Part shown: positions 11,701 to 22,139 of the stretch, piece by piece
How the letters are laid out: every line of letters starts with the position of its first letter
Numbering within the stretch: position 1 is the first letter of the stretch
DNA from: Spinacia oleracea
Lineage: Eukaryota; Streptophyta; Magnoliopsida; Caryophyllales; Amaranthaceae
Reading direction: 5' to 3'
DNA: 64,000 nt
NCBI RefSeq assembly: GCF_020520425.1
Contig: NC_079487.1
Location: 83,457,141 to 83,521,140, forward strand
Made by a program: the position numbers and the translations under genes
Notes under the pieces: generated by a model
The model's database searches: none
What the model saw: the letters and a program-made list of their open reading frames with translations, nothing else
What the model was told of the DNA's origin: nothing

Positions 11701-14700
11701 ACTAGCTTTTGATAGTGACGAAAAACATGGAAGACCTCCTGCTTTTGCTCTTTCATTTGCTGCTGCACCTTCATTCTTTCTTAATCTGCATTTGAGGCTA
11801 CTAATGGAGCGCAGCATTCCTTCCTCCAGCTTTAGGGAGCAAGATCCTTTATATTTGATGGATCATCCTGATAACGAGGATGGATTAGTGGGTGTTGACA
11901 GGTTTCCAGTTAATGACAATTCTGTGTTGTCTTCACTTACAGTGGGGAGTAATTCACATGTCTTGTCAAATGGTAGAGTTGAGTTAGATTCTTGTCCAAA
12001 CGTTGATCTTGGGGTCAATAATTTCTCTGTGGATCTTGCTGAAGGAATGGCTGCTAATTCTTCGCACAGCTCTTTGGTTTCTCCAGAGAATGAGGCTGAT
12101 AGCATGCTTCAGCCGGAAAAAGGGAAAGCTCAGCTAATTGAAAGTAAGCAAAGTCTATTATCATCACAGCCATTAGATGCCAAGCATCTATATACAGTTG
12201 ACAACAAGGTGAAAGGCGGTCCGCTGAATGGCATGGCCGTTGACATTCAATCATCTGTTTCGGTCGAAAGGAATACTGATGCTGATATTCAAAATATTCA
12301 AAACTCTATCGATTTACCTTTGGATACCAATGATGGGATATGCAGTCCAAACCTTAGTGCTTCTCAACTTATGTGGAATAAGAGTAGAATTGGTAATTCA
12401 TGTTCTTCAGCTTCTGCAAGTCATTCCCCAGGCTGGATTGACAGGAAACAAGACTTTCTCCGCAGTGGTTTTGGCAATGGACCTAAGAAGCCACGAACTC
12501 AAGTTTCATATTCTCTGCCATTTGGAGGACAGGATTATAACTCTAAGAACAAATTTCATCAGTCAAAAGGTTTTTCTCATAAACGCATCAGAAGAGCTAG
12601 TGAGAAAAAAACATCTGAAGCCTTTGGGACTTCTCAAAAGAATATGGAATTGTGTTCTTGTGAGGCAAATGTTTTGGTTATTGTGGGAGATCGAGGGTGG
12701 AGAGAATATGGGGCAAGGATTATGCTTGAGCTTTTTGATCACAATGAGTGGAGGCTTGGTGTTAAAATTTCAGGGGATACCAGATATTCTTACAAAGCGC
12801 ATCAGTTTGTGCAACCTGGAACAACAAACCGCTACACTCATGCTATGATGTGGAAAGGAGGAAAGGATTGGACTCTGGAATTTCCTGACCGTTCTCAGTG
12901 GGCTTTTTTTAAGGAGATGCATGAAGAATGCTATAATAGGAATTTCCGTGCTGCTTCTGTGAAAAATATTCCCATTCCAGGGGTTCGTCTGGTTGAAGAA
13001 AATGATGATAATGTACCTGAAGCACCGTATGTTCGACCTTCTCCGAAATACTACCGACAGGTGGAAACTGATATTGACATTGCTATGGATCCATCCCGTG
13101 TTTTATATGACATGGACAGTGATGATGAGCGGTGGATCTTGGAACAAAGAGCCTTAGATTTTAATGGAAGCGGCTGTTGGGATGTCTCTGATGAAATGTT
13201 TGAGAAGACTATTGATGTACTTGAGAAACTTGCATGTGCTAAACAACGTGATGACTTCAGCTTGGATGAATTGGAGGAGGCAACGACTGAGGTTGGGCCA
13301 ATAGAAGCAATTAAAATCATTTATAAGCACTGGAGTGAGAAACGACGGAGAAAGGGAATGCCTTTGGTCCGCCATTTACAGGTATATTCTTCTTGGCTGT
13401 AACTGTACTGTTAAATGCCCTCTTATGTATTTAATGGAGAATGAACCCTCCCTCGGCCCCAAGAGAATATTCCATTTCTGTGTTCTTGGTAATCATTATG
13501 TATGGATGGTTTGAACAGGTAACCTTGCGCTGTTATTTAATGTCACTTTTTAATTTTGCTTGCAAAGAAGCAATAGGTGGTTGTAGGTCTTTCTCTCATT
13601 CCGTGTGCTGAAGATAATTTGCTATCTTGTCTGCCTGCTTTTTTATTAATTATTACGAGGGAGAAGGAAGTTCTTCTAAAGCTAGAGAGGGGGAAAATGA
13701 AGAGGACTAGAGTTTCTGAGCTAGAGAAGCAATTAGAATTTACTTAATAAAGAATCAAGGAGACGACTAGAGTGCTGAAGTGTGCATATTTTTTCTTCAG
13801 TTGTTGCTGGGTGAACCTGTTATATCCTGCACATTTTTCTGGAAAACCTTTAAGGCCTATTGTAGGTGTGAAGTTACTGGAATACGTGAACCATTTCAAG
13901 TACATTCTATATAGAGTTGTTGACATAGATCAATGGATGTACAGGGTGATGGGAAAATGTGAAAGGTCTAAATTTGAAATTTATTAGTGAGAGGCTTTCC
14001 CAGTTGTCCTCCATGGTGAAGTCTAGTTCTTACCAGTTGAGATTTCTGTGATTGTGATACACATTTGGGAAATCTTTTCTGAAATTTCTCTTGGCTGCGA
14101 AGCTGCCTGTTGAGAACTTTAGTCGATTATGAAGTTTTAGAAAAATGCAAAAAAAAAGAGAGCAAGAATCTGAAGCCACGTTCTTTATCCTCTGCTATGC
14201 TCTATGTCTAATTGTTTAGGTCTATCCAAGACACTGCTGATATGTTACTCTTGGCTAGAGAATACGTGTTTGTTTTCTCCATACTTACCAGCCTACCCTG
14301 CTCTGAAAATTTTGAAATTGCATGTGTTTCCTGTAGCCTCCACTCTGGGAAAAGTATCAGCAGCAAGTAAAAGAATGGGAGCAATTGATGGCAAAGAGTA
14401 ACCTGGCCCTCACCAGTGGATGCCAAGAAAAACCCTTGACTATTGAGAAACCTCCAATGTTTGCATTCTGTTTGAAACCGCGAGGATTGGAATTGCCGAA
14501 TAGGGGGACAAAACAGAGGTCACAAAAGAGACTTCCAGTTGGTGCACTGAGCAATGGAATTCCAGGAGACGCTGATGCTTTTCATTCTATGGGTATCATT
14601 TACTCGTTCTCTTTCCTTTAATTTAACTAGAACTTGCTATTTTGGCTTTCAAACTGATTTGTTTGATGTGAATATTTTCAGTTGGACGCAGATCAAATGG

Positions 14701-15268
14701 GTTTGCTTTAGGGGATGACAGATCTGTCTACAGTGCTTATAATCAAGGGCTATCTGACTCTTCTCCTGTCCTCCAGGGATCAACAAGGATGTTCTCTCCC
14801 AGGGATTCCGGGACTGGGGGGTACTTTTCATTGAGTAGTGATGGGTATGAGAGAAATCATTACCCGAAACTCTATAGAAACAAGTCCAAGAAGTTGTGCT
14901 TCATACCATCCTCTAGTGATCATCAGCCATTTTCTTCCTACAGCCAGAGAACTCCAGGCAAGAGAAGTTCAGTTCAATTATGGAATTCTCCTGAGTGGCC
15001 CAGTCAAATGCATTTCCACCCAGATGAGTTTCCCAGGCACAACTTCGAGCAACTGGATCCGTCGGAGCTGGATGAGTTTAGATTGCGAGATGCAGCAAGT
15101 GCTGCTCGACATGCCGCCACCGTAGCAAAGATGAAGAGGGAAAATGCTCAAAGAATGCTTTGTAGAGCTGATCTGGCTATGCACAAAGCAGTGGCTGCTA
15201 TCATGACTGCTGAGGCAGTTAAAGCTTCATGCGGGGAGGAAAATATTGATGCTCAGATGAGTGGGTGA
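5716..15268 (+). CDS. EPCR: Enhancer-of-polycomb-like protein (EPCR type, PEAT complex subunit)
   Basis: Four coding exons join in phase: 5716-8202, 11627-13381, 14337-14592 and 14682-15268, giving about 1694 aa. An ATG at 5722 (MEDRAEKVHG) is an equally good start. The N-terminal half is a low-complexity basic and Ser/Asn-rich region. A Tudor/chromo-like segment follows at about 377-442 (VFWPLDQRWYFGHVFDYD, then YDDRDEEWIDL). After a disordered stretch comes the conserved C-terminal region. This includes FALSFAAAPSFFLNLHLRLL at about 865, and the EPL block at about 1293-1414, with PSPKYYRQVETDIDIAMDP and DMDSDDERWILEQ. It continues with PPLWEKYQQQVKEWEQLM and an Ala-rich helical tail. Large plant EPL proteins of this layout are known as EPCR1/EPCR2, partners of PWWP, ARID and TRB proteins in the nuclear PEAT complex, which acts in heterochromatin silencing and histone acetylation control. 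Family assignment is strong; the exact paralogue is not decided. Intron 1 (3.4 kb) carries three MITEs. Confidence 0.92.
8500..8823. mobile_element. Stowaway-like MITE in EPCR intron 1 (324 bp)
   Basis: The left end CTCCCAACGTATTTATTTAA pairs with the right end TTAAATAAATACGGAGGGAG, and both sides are flanked by TA (8498-8499, 8824-8825). The subterminal phrase for AAGGGATACACTTG is also inverted. It is non-coding and in the intron, so harmless to the reading frame. Confidence 0.88.
8918..9205. mobile_element. Second Stowaway-like MITE in EPCR intron 1 (288 bp)
   Basis: Ends CCTCTGTTCCTGAAATT and CCGGGAACGGAGG are inverted and flanked by TA at 8916-8917 and 9206-9207. It is a different subfamily from the copy 95 bp upstream. 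Confidence 0.85.
9594..9743 (+). repeat. Two long G homopolymers
   Basis: Runs of 15 G (9594-9608) and 13 G (9731-9743) lie in the EPCR intron. Such runs can form quadruplex structures and are also places where read length is unreliable. Confidence 0.9.
10102..10362. mobile_element. Third MITE in EPCR intron 1 (261 bp), with a partial relative after it
   Basis: Inverted ends CTTCCTCCATTTTTTATTAT and AATGGAGGAAG are flanked by TA (10100-10101 and 10363-10364). A partial relative follows at about 10370-10440 and ends GGAACAGAGGAAGTA. The ends resemble Stowaway but the element is of a separate family. Confidence 0.8.
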
Positions 15269-17053
15269 AGCCTTTTCTGATTTGCAGAGCTCTTTTTTCA
15301 CACGGGATTTCGACTCCCAAATGTATCAGGAGATGTACTTGATGGTTGCGAAAAAGATCTGGCTTTGTTCTCCTGATAACTGGAATTTGTAGATACAGAA
15401 GTCCTCTAACGTGCTAAAAGCTGACTCAGTGGGGTGCATGAAACTTCTCTTTTTTCCCAGAGACGCCAGGCTTTTCAGCTCACTAGATTTTTACCGAGGT
15501 GGTATCATTGAGTGGTTTGCTGTTAGTTTGCCTGAAAAGTCTGAAACCCCCCTCTTGTTTGAGCAGGTAATGGGTGCATGAAATTTTTGTTGCCGTTGTA
15601 CAGAAATTTTCTTTTCTTTTCTATTTCTTTCTATAACCTTTAGTTTAGCATTAAAGGAGCGTGCTAAATAATAGAATACACTCCTTGAGATGTTGTTAGA
15701 ACATCTGATTGGTTTCCATCAGCGGTTGTCTTATTATCCAGAGCACTATATAGGAAAATTATATCCAGAGGATAGAGAATTGTAAGTAAATGCTTCGAAA
15801 GTTGAAAAATATATGAGAGGCCAAGTATCCATTGCTTCTCTTTTCATATTCTTCACTTGGCAGGTTATAGTGTTGTGCTGTCTTTCTTCTTTTTTTCTTT
15901 CATTTTCTCCTGTTCCTAGTTAATTTCAGAGCAAAAAGTGCTTGTGTCTGTGTGCGTGTGTGAATCACTCCTTGAAACAGACATAGCTGCTCGGATTCCA
16001 TTTTCCTTTTTTGGGTGGGTGCTTATTTTCCTGTCAGAAAAAGTTGGTTCACTCCATGGAATACATTCAGGTAATGTTAGAATTGCATATCTATTGAACT
16101 TCTCATTTTCTCTCTTTTTATCTTGCTTCCAGTTCCGCAGCATTACCTCCACCCCTTTCCTATTTTTTTCCCCCTCAGTGTTTTTTATGTGAAAACAACC
16201 GTGTGGATGGTGTGATATGTAGATGCTTTTAATGCTGCTTAAGCCTATTTTTGTTTCAGATATGGCTTGTTGGATGCTGTGTGTTTATGCAGTTTGCGGG
16301 GAGAGGAGGGTATGGGGGTGTTTTATGAGATTGAAACTTGAAAGAAATATAGTTCACCTGTTGCTGGAATTTTGGTGCCTTCATAAAACACAAAATGGTT
16401 GCAGGAGTTGACTTGGTATAGTGCTCTGTATATTTGATCACCCTGTTTTAGTTCAGGCTGTTTCAGTTGTCTTCTAGGCTGTATAATATAGATCTTTTAA
16501 GATTTGTAATCCAATCCCCCTTTCCCCTTCAATTTGCATCCGGTGAGAATGCGTTGGTATGATATGAAAAGGCACCGTTCTTTTTCTGAGCACCTGAACA
16601 GCTGGAACAGTCTTATTGTTCTGAAGGTGTTGTCTGTGTGGGCAGCTGAATTTTTCTCATGAGCTTGCTGTGATCACACTCGATTTTGATATTTATTTGG
16701 TTGGTTTTGTAGATTTTTGTTCTTTTTGATGTTTCACCATGGTGAAGATATATTGCGTATGGTGTTTCATTTGTCTTTGTTTGTGGTGATGCGATGAACT
16801 TTTCTGAAGTATAGTCATGGAATGGGTTGGTGAAGATTTTAGGTTTCTTAGCTTTGTGGATCTTTTGTTCTTCAAGAATTTGGCAGTTGTGTTTCAGTAA
16901 TAATCTTGTGAAGCCATGGAGTTGTGTTTCTGTATTGCGACCAACTTTTATCAAAATTTATTACCTATGTATGAAAACGACTTTTATTGTTGGGTTTATC
17001 TTAATGTACTTTTTTATATTATCAACTTTTTTAACTTTGTTTGTGATATGCTC
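15269..17053 (+). other. 3' UTR and downstream flank of the EPCR-like gene
   Basis: The sequence just after the stop is T-rich and of normal 3' UTR type to about 15660. Beyond that, to about 17050, it is AT-rich with several short chance open frames on both strands that lack codon bias, conserved motifs or splice partners. I see no gene. Confidence 0.5.
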
Positions 17054-17210
17054 TGTCTGCTCCGAAATAATGGTTAAAATTTGATTTTTGATGCTATTCA
17101 CAAATTTCAAAAACATAGTTATGCGAGATCTTGTTTGATTCGTCTGATATGTACTTTAAGAATATGAACTTTTTATAATTTTGACGAAACAATAAAATCG
17201 ACGGGGGGTA
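17054..17210. mobile_element. Stowaway-type MITE fragment
   Basis: The block around GATCTTGTTTGATTCGTCT, then GAACTTTTTATAATTTT, matches the middle of the complete MITE at 22820-23068. The terminal repeats are damaged or missing. It is a broken copy. Confidence 0.5.
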
Positions 17211-17214
17211 CTTT

Positions 17215-19097
17215 ATATTCCATATCTAAGGTATTGATATTTTGGTACAAATTATCCACAAGGAGGGGCCTTGATCAGGCCGGGATCGGAAAATAGTCTG
17301 AAATATTTAATTTAACATCATAAAAATTACAAATTTTGCATTTGCAAAACTAAAACCTCCAAAAAGTCATAGTTAGGCTTCGAATTTGGGGATTCTGGTT
17401 CGGCATTAAATCTTTGATTTTTGTCAAAATTTTAAAACGTCGTTTACATGCGAAATTCACTCTAAAAACATAAGATTGCGACCATTATTGACAAAACTGC
17501 CGAATAATCCTACGAACATGTAACCAAATAATCGCACGAATTTGCAATCAATTACAAACACGAAATTAATCACCCATTTAATTCATTGCAAATTTATGAA
17601 ATTTAATCCATGTTAACTATAATTTATTATGGAATTAATTAAAGGCTTGTGATACCACTGTTAGGATATGAATAATGCAATAATATAATTCATGCGGAAA
17701 AATCATAAAGCCAGAATCCAAATTAAATGCCACATAGTTAATTAGCATAATTTAGGTTACGTACAATGTGATGCGTGCCTTCCCCAGCTGTTCCCGAACC
17801 GAACAAGAACATGTTCGGATCCGCCTTAGGTTTAACCAACTAGGATTTTACTTAAGGTTTTATGTATCCGGGTTAGGATATATTATGTTCTACCTTGAAC
17901 ACAATGAGAATAAAGAATATGATTTTCAATGTAATTTATGTATATAATTATGAGGGCCTAGCTTCATATTTATAGGGTAGGAAATAAGGAATTTGAGTCT
18001 TACTAGGAATAGAATTACCAACCCTTTTAGGATTGAAATTCTTATTCAATTAGCATTGCAACATTAATTAAACTCTTAATTAAGTCAATTCCAGTAGGAC
18101 TAGGAATACTTAATCCAAGGTTACTTGGGAATTAAGCAATCGGACCTTTCTTGGAGCCCAAGACGAAACAACCCAACTCAGCCACAACGGGCTACGTTGG
18201 TGCGCGTGCCTGCCTATGCCTAGCCACAGCCGCAGCTGGCCGAAGGCCCAGCGCGCTGCGGCCTTGCCTTGGCAGGCCTGCACTGCTTTGCTCGCTGGCT
18301 TGGCGCGGCCCATGGAGCTGCTGCCTTGCTCGCTTGCTTGGCGCGGCCCATGGAGCTGCTGCCTTGCTCGCTGGCTTGGCGCGGTCCATTGGCGCTGTTG
18401 CCTTGCTCGCTGGCTTGGCGTGGCCCATTGGCCCTGCTGCCTTGCTTGCTTGTCGAGCGATGGGCCGGCTCGCTTGCCGGCTTGTCGCTCGTCGAGCTTC
18501 CGTTTCGTTTTCCGATTCCGGAATCCGTTTCCGTTTCAAACAAATATTTACGTTTCCGTTAATATTTCCGATTCCGGAAATAATTTCCTTTTTCGACAAC
18601 ATTTCCGTTTCCGACAATATATATTTCCGATTCCGGCAATATTTCTATTTCTGATAATATTTTCCGATACGAACCATGTTTCCGTTTCCGGCAACATGTA
18701 CGACTTGGATAATATTTATATTTTCGTCATGAACATATTTCCGTTTTCCGGCAATATCATCATTTCCAGAGTATTCTTTATTTTTCCTTTTGACAATTTC
18801 AGCTCCCACTGGAACTGAGATCCGTCGTTTCCGAATGTTCATAAATAGAGTACTTAATGAATAATATATTCACTTAAATACTTGATCCGTCCACGTACTA
18901 TTTGTGTGACCCTACGGGTTCAGTCAAGAGTAAGTTGTGGATTAATATTATTAATTCCACTTGAATTAAAGCGGCCTCTAGCTAGGCACTCAGTTCACTT
19001 GATCTCACTGAATTATTAACTTGTTAATTAATACTGAACTGCATTTATTAGACTTAGCATTAAATGCATACTTGGACCAAGGGCATTATTTCCTTCA
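17215..19097 (-). mobile_element. Minus-strand LTR (17659-19097) with primer-binding site, remnant of a Copia-like element
   Basis: On the minus strand the LTR begins TGAAGGAAATAATGCCC at 19097 and ends in CCTAACA at 17659 (1439 bp). It is followed directly by GTGGTATCACAAGCC, which resembles the primer-binding site for initiator Met tRNA. Beyond it, 17215-17658 is AT-rich untranslated internal sequence similar to 1-400. There is no second LTR and no coding domain, and the 5 bp on the two sides differ. It is therefore a truncated fossil, not a solo LTR. It is related to the remnant at 1-1424. Confidence 0.7.
18291..18445 (+). repeat. GC-rich minisatellite inside the LTR (about four units of 38-39 bp)
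   Basis: CTCGCT followed by TTGGCGCGGCCCATGG or a close variant recurs at 18291, 18329, 18367 and 18406. It lies within the LTR at 17659-19097. Open frames across it on both strands (Ala/Leu-rich) come from the repeat and are not genes. Confidence 0.8.
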
Positions 19098-19103
19098 CTT
19101 AAA

Positions 19104-20199
19104 GGGGCGTTTGGTTCACAAACTGGTATGGGGTTGGAATCAGGAATGATACTAAGGTGGTATGAGGTTGGAACTTGATTCTTAATATCATCTGTATGGT
19201 TTGATTTGGGGATGAACTTTTTCCTTTTGTTTGATACATGTAGTAAAGGTTTGAGCTATACCCACCTACCGCCCTAGGTTTCTAAACCTCATTACCTTGG
19301 GGGTTTGAGGTATCGGTTTAAATCTCTTAAGGGTCATTTGGTTCACATGGGGGAAAAGGGATTGGAATCAAAAAAGGGTTTGGAAAGGAATGGAAGGAAT
19401 TCCCTACATTATCACAAGTTGTTTGGTTTGCAAAAACAAAAGGAAACCCATTCTTTGCACCACCCCTTCTCTCAATCTTTTCAGGTTGTCCTGTTTTCCT
19501 GTCAACTCCATCGCCACCCCACTCCACCGCCTCCCCACCCACTGCGCCGCCCATTCCAGATTTTTTGCCGCCCTGCGATTCTGGGCCGACCCATTCCTCC
19601 GGCCGCTGCTGCCTTGCGCCCTTCCCCTATTTCTATCTCCTCTATTTTTCATCTCTTTTAGATCTAATTTTTGGCGAGATTAGGGTTTGTTTTGGGTAGT
19701 TGGGGTCAATTTCGTGGGTTGGATGCTTGGTTTTTGTGTTGGGTAAGATGATTTTGGTGTTATTAGGGTTGTTTTGGTTGTGGTATGGTGGTTTAAGTGG
19801 CTGTAGAGTGGTGTTGGGTGGTGGTATGGTGGTTTTATGGTGGTTTCGGTGGCTGTGGAGTGGTGTTGGATGGTGGTTCAGTGATTGTAAGGAGGTTCAT
19901 CGGGTTTTGGTGGGGGCGGCGCAGATGGTTGGGACATTGGACAAGTGGTGGTATGGTGGTAAAAGATGGTCAAAGTGGTAGTTAAGTTAGTTGGCTGAAG
20001 AGGAGTTCGGGGGTTAGGGTGATTCCTTAAGTGGTTCGGGAATCATGGTAGAGAGATGTTGGGGAATCAAGTGGGTAAAGGGAATAATTGAGTTGGTCTA
20101 ACAAACAACAAGAAAGGGAATGGAGATAGTTGAATACTTTTCCATTTCCTGAAAACCCCTAACCAAACACCCCCTTAAAATTTCCAACCAAACACCCCC
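19104..20199. mobile_element. Non-autonomous DNA elements with GGGGCGTTTGGTT-type ends, possibly nested
   Basis: The outer left end GGGGCGTTTGGTTC (19104) and an inner left end GGGTCATTTGGTTCAC (19331) face two right ends, CCAAACACCCCC at 20174 and 20199. The right ends are separated by a 25-bp direct duplication. This fits one element inserted in or beside a relative. Ends of this kind are usual in Tourist/PIF-Harbinger MITEs, but I could not prove a 3-bp target duplication. The interior has GGTGGT-rich and C-rich tracts with spurious open frames and no transposase. Confidence 0.55.
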
Positions 20200-20237
20200 T
20201 TAAAATTTCCAACCAGCCACTTTGTATGGGTTTAGAA

Positions 20238-20792
20238 TAGAGCTGGCAAAATTTGACCTAACCCACCAACCCAACCCGAACCCAACCCAATAATAAAGGG
20301 TTGGGTCAAGATTTTCAACCCGTTTAATTAAATGGGTCAACCCAACCCAACCCGTTTAATTAAATGGGTTGGGTCAGGTTGAAATGTTCGACCCGGAAAC
20401 AACCCGCCTAACCCGTTTAAGTTCAAGCAAGTATGTAATATAGATCTATTGAATGTTATTTGAAAGATTTTATTTCTCATTTTCCCTTCAACATTGAACA
20501 ATTATTTGAAGTTTTGATTCATGTCAAATACATATTGAAGTATTATTTTTTGCTATGAGATATACCACAAAAATATCACCTCACAATTCTATAGTCAAGT
20601 CAATTTACACTTAAAAGTGGAAAATAAATTTAAACGGGTCAATTTCAGGTCAACCCGTTTATTGTTGGGTTGGGTTGGGTTGAAAATCTCAACCCGTTTA
20701 ATTAAACAGGTCGGGTTGGGTTGGGAAAATCTCAACCCGTTTATAAATGGGTCGACCTGATTTCGACCCAACCCAACCCATTGCCAGCTCTA
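20238..20792. mobile_element. hAT-type MITE (555 bp) with perfect 8-bp target duplication
   Basis: The element begins TAGAGCTGGCAAA and ends TTGCCAGCTCTA. It is flanked on both sides by GTTTAGAA (20230-20237 and 20793-20800), the 8-bp duplication expected of hAT transposition. The subterminal parts consist of inverted AACCCG/CGGGTT units with repeated TTTAATTAAA. It is non-coding. Confidence 0.93.
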
Positions 20793-20814
20793 GTTTAGAA
20801 TTAGACAATTCTAA

Positions 20815-21674
20815 GGGGGCGTTTGGTTCGCAGAGGGTAAAGGAAATGGAATCAACAAAGGGAAAGAAAGAGAATGGGAATGAATCCCTTTGATTTAGAA
20901 TATTGTTTGGGGGAAAAAAGAGAATGGGAAGAAAGCACGGTAGAAAAAACCAGAGAAAGAAAAAAGGAAGCCAGAGAAGAAGGAGACACCGGCATCGGAG
21001 GAGAACCTCCATACGCCGCCGCCTATACTCCCTCGCCGCAGCATCTTCTCCCCGGTAGACATGGCCTCCGCCGCCACATCTCCCCCGCAGACCAAGCCGC
21101 CGCCGCCTTCCCCTTCCTTTTCTCATATTTTCATGGTCAAATTTGAGGTTTTAATGGTCTAATTCGACCTTGAAAACACCAGATCTGGAGTTTTTATGGT
21201 CGAATTTGACTATTTAAAGCCATGATTAAGAGGTTATGTGGATGAGGCTCGAAGTCGCCATTAATGGTGAAGCTTGAGCGGCGATGGTGAAGCTCGAGCG
21301 CGACGGAGGTGGTGGAGTGTCCGGATGATGAAGCCGAATCGGCAACGGAAGGTAGACGTCTGGAGGCGGCGGCGACGGAGGCAGTGGACGGTTTGGTGGC
21401 GACGGTGGATGGTCTTGGTCCGAGTTGTGGGTTGAAGTGGGTTAGAGGAGGGAGAGAGGGTGTGGGGGAAGTGAAGGAGGGAATGGAATGGGAAAGTGGG
21501 GGGTGGGGAATGAGTGTAAAAGGTTTTGGGGTAAACGCAATAATGAAAATGGGTAAAGAAAATGAAGAAATAGGCATAACAAACAACAACAAAGGAATGA
21601 TATCCTCCCATTCCCATTTCCATTCCCATTCCCATTCCCATTCCCCTTGATTATTACCCCAACCAAACGCCCCC
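20815..21674. mobile_element. Non-autonomous DNA element (860 bp) with GGGGGCGTTTGGTT ends
   Basis: Left end GGGGGCGTTTGGTT and right end AACCAAACGCCCCC are perfect inverted repeats of 14 bp. Flanks are TAA and TAT, so a 3-bp target duplication is only approximate. It is a Tourist/Harbinger-like MITE by end sequence. A run of CCCATT units sits at 21608-21645. Open frames inside (Pro/Arg-rich) look spurious. Confidence 0.75.
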
Positions 21675-21784
21675 TATAGTCTACTCTAAACACATACGGA
21701 GTACCTTATATCTGAAATCCGTGAACCAAACTCATTTTAGCGTTCGACCCTCAAATCCTTTCTAAAAATAACTGTCTGGCCATC

Positions 21785-22139
21785 ACTGATGTTCTGCTAT
21801 GGTGCTACCCAAAATGGCTTCTTACACCGCAAATTCGGCGAAGCCTTCACCTTATCTTCATCATCTCCAGATTATTCCACCTCTCAATTTCTCTTCCCCT
21901 GGTAAGAACTCTTCAACAAAAAAATCCCTTTTCTCTAATTCTATTTCATGCTAAATTGTTTATTTTTGGTTTAAAACTGACATTATTTTCAATGCTTGGA
22001 GATTTTTCCTGTGTTACCCATGTGAATGATTTTGATATTTATGCTGATCATTTTTAAGGGTAGCTAAATTCCGATATTTCATTGAAAATTTGCCTTTTTT
22101 TTTTTTTGGGGGATATGATAGTGGGGGAGTTTATACAAT
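21785..22139 (+). promoter_or_regulatory. 5' leader of the AGD14-like gene with probable leader intron
   Basis: An exon-like segment ends at a donor CCCCTG/GTAAGAAC at about 21901. A T-rich tract then leads to an acceptor TATGATAG at about 22121, just before the start codon at 22140. An ATG at 21800 opens an upstream frame that does not join the ArfGAP frame after splicing, so it would be a uORF. The leader structure is inferred from the sequence. Confidence 0.45.

Noticed and set aside
18151-18818. Ala/Leu-rich and Arg-rich frames on both strands up to 200 codons
   Set aside because: GC-rich minisatellite and TTTCCG-rich tract inside an LTR; overlapping frames on both strands show that it is composition and not coding.
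17659-19097. Possible solo LTR
   Set aside because: The 5-mers on the two sides do not match, and a primer-binding site plus internal leader sequence remain on one side, so it is a truncated element.
19305-19985. Frames rich in Pro/His or Trp/Gly
   Set aside because: Low-complexity GGTGGT and CCACC tracts within non-autonomous elements; no domain.
21194-21693. Frames of 83-132 codons with Pro/Ser/His repeats
   Set aside because: They lie within the element at 20815-21674 and encode its CCCATT repeat and C-rich tracts.
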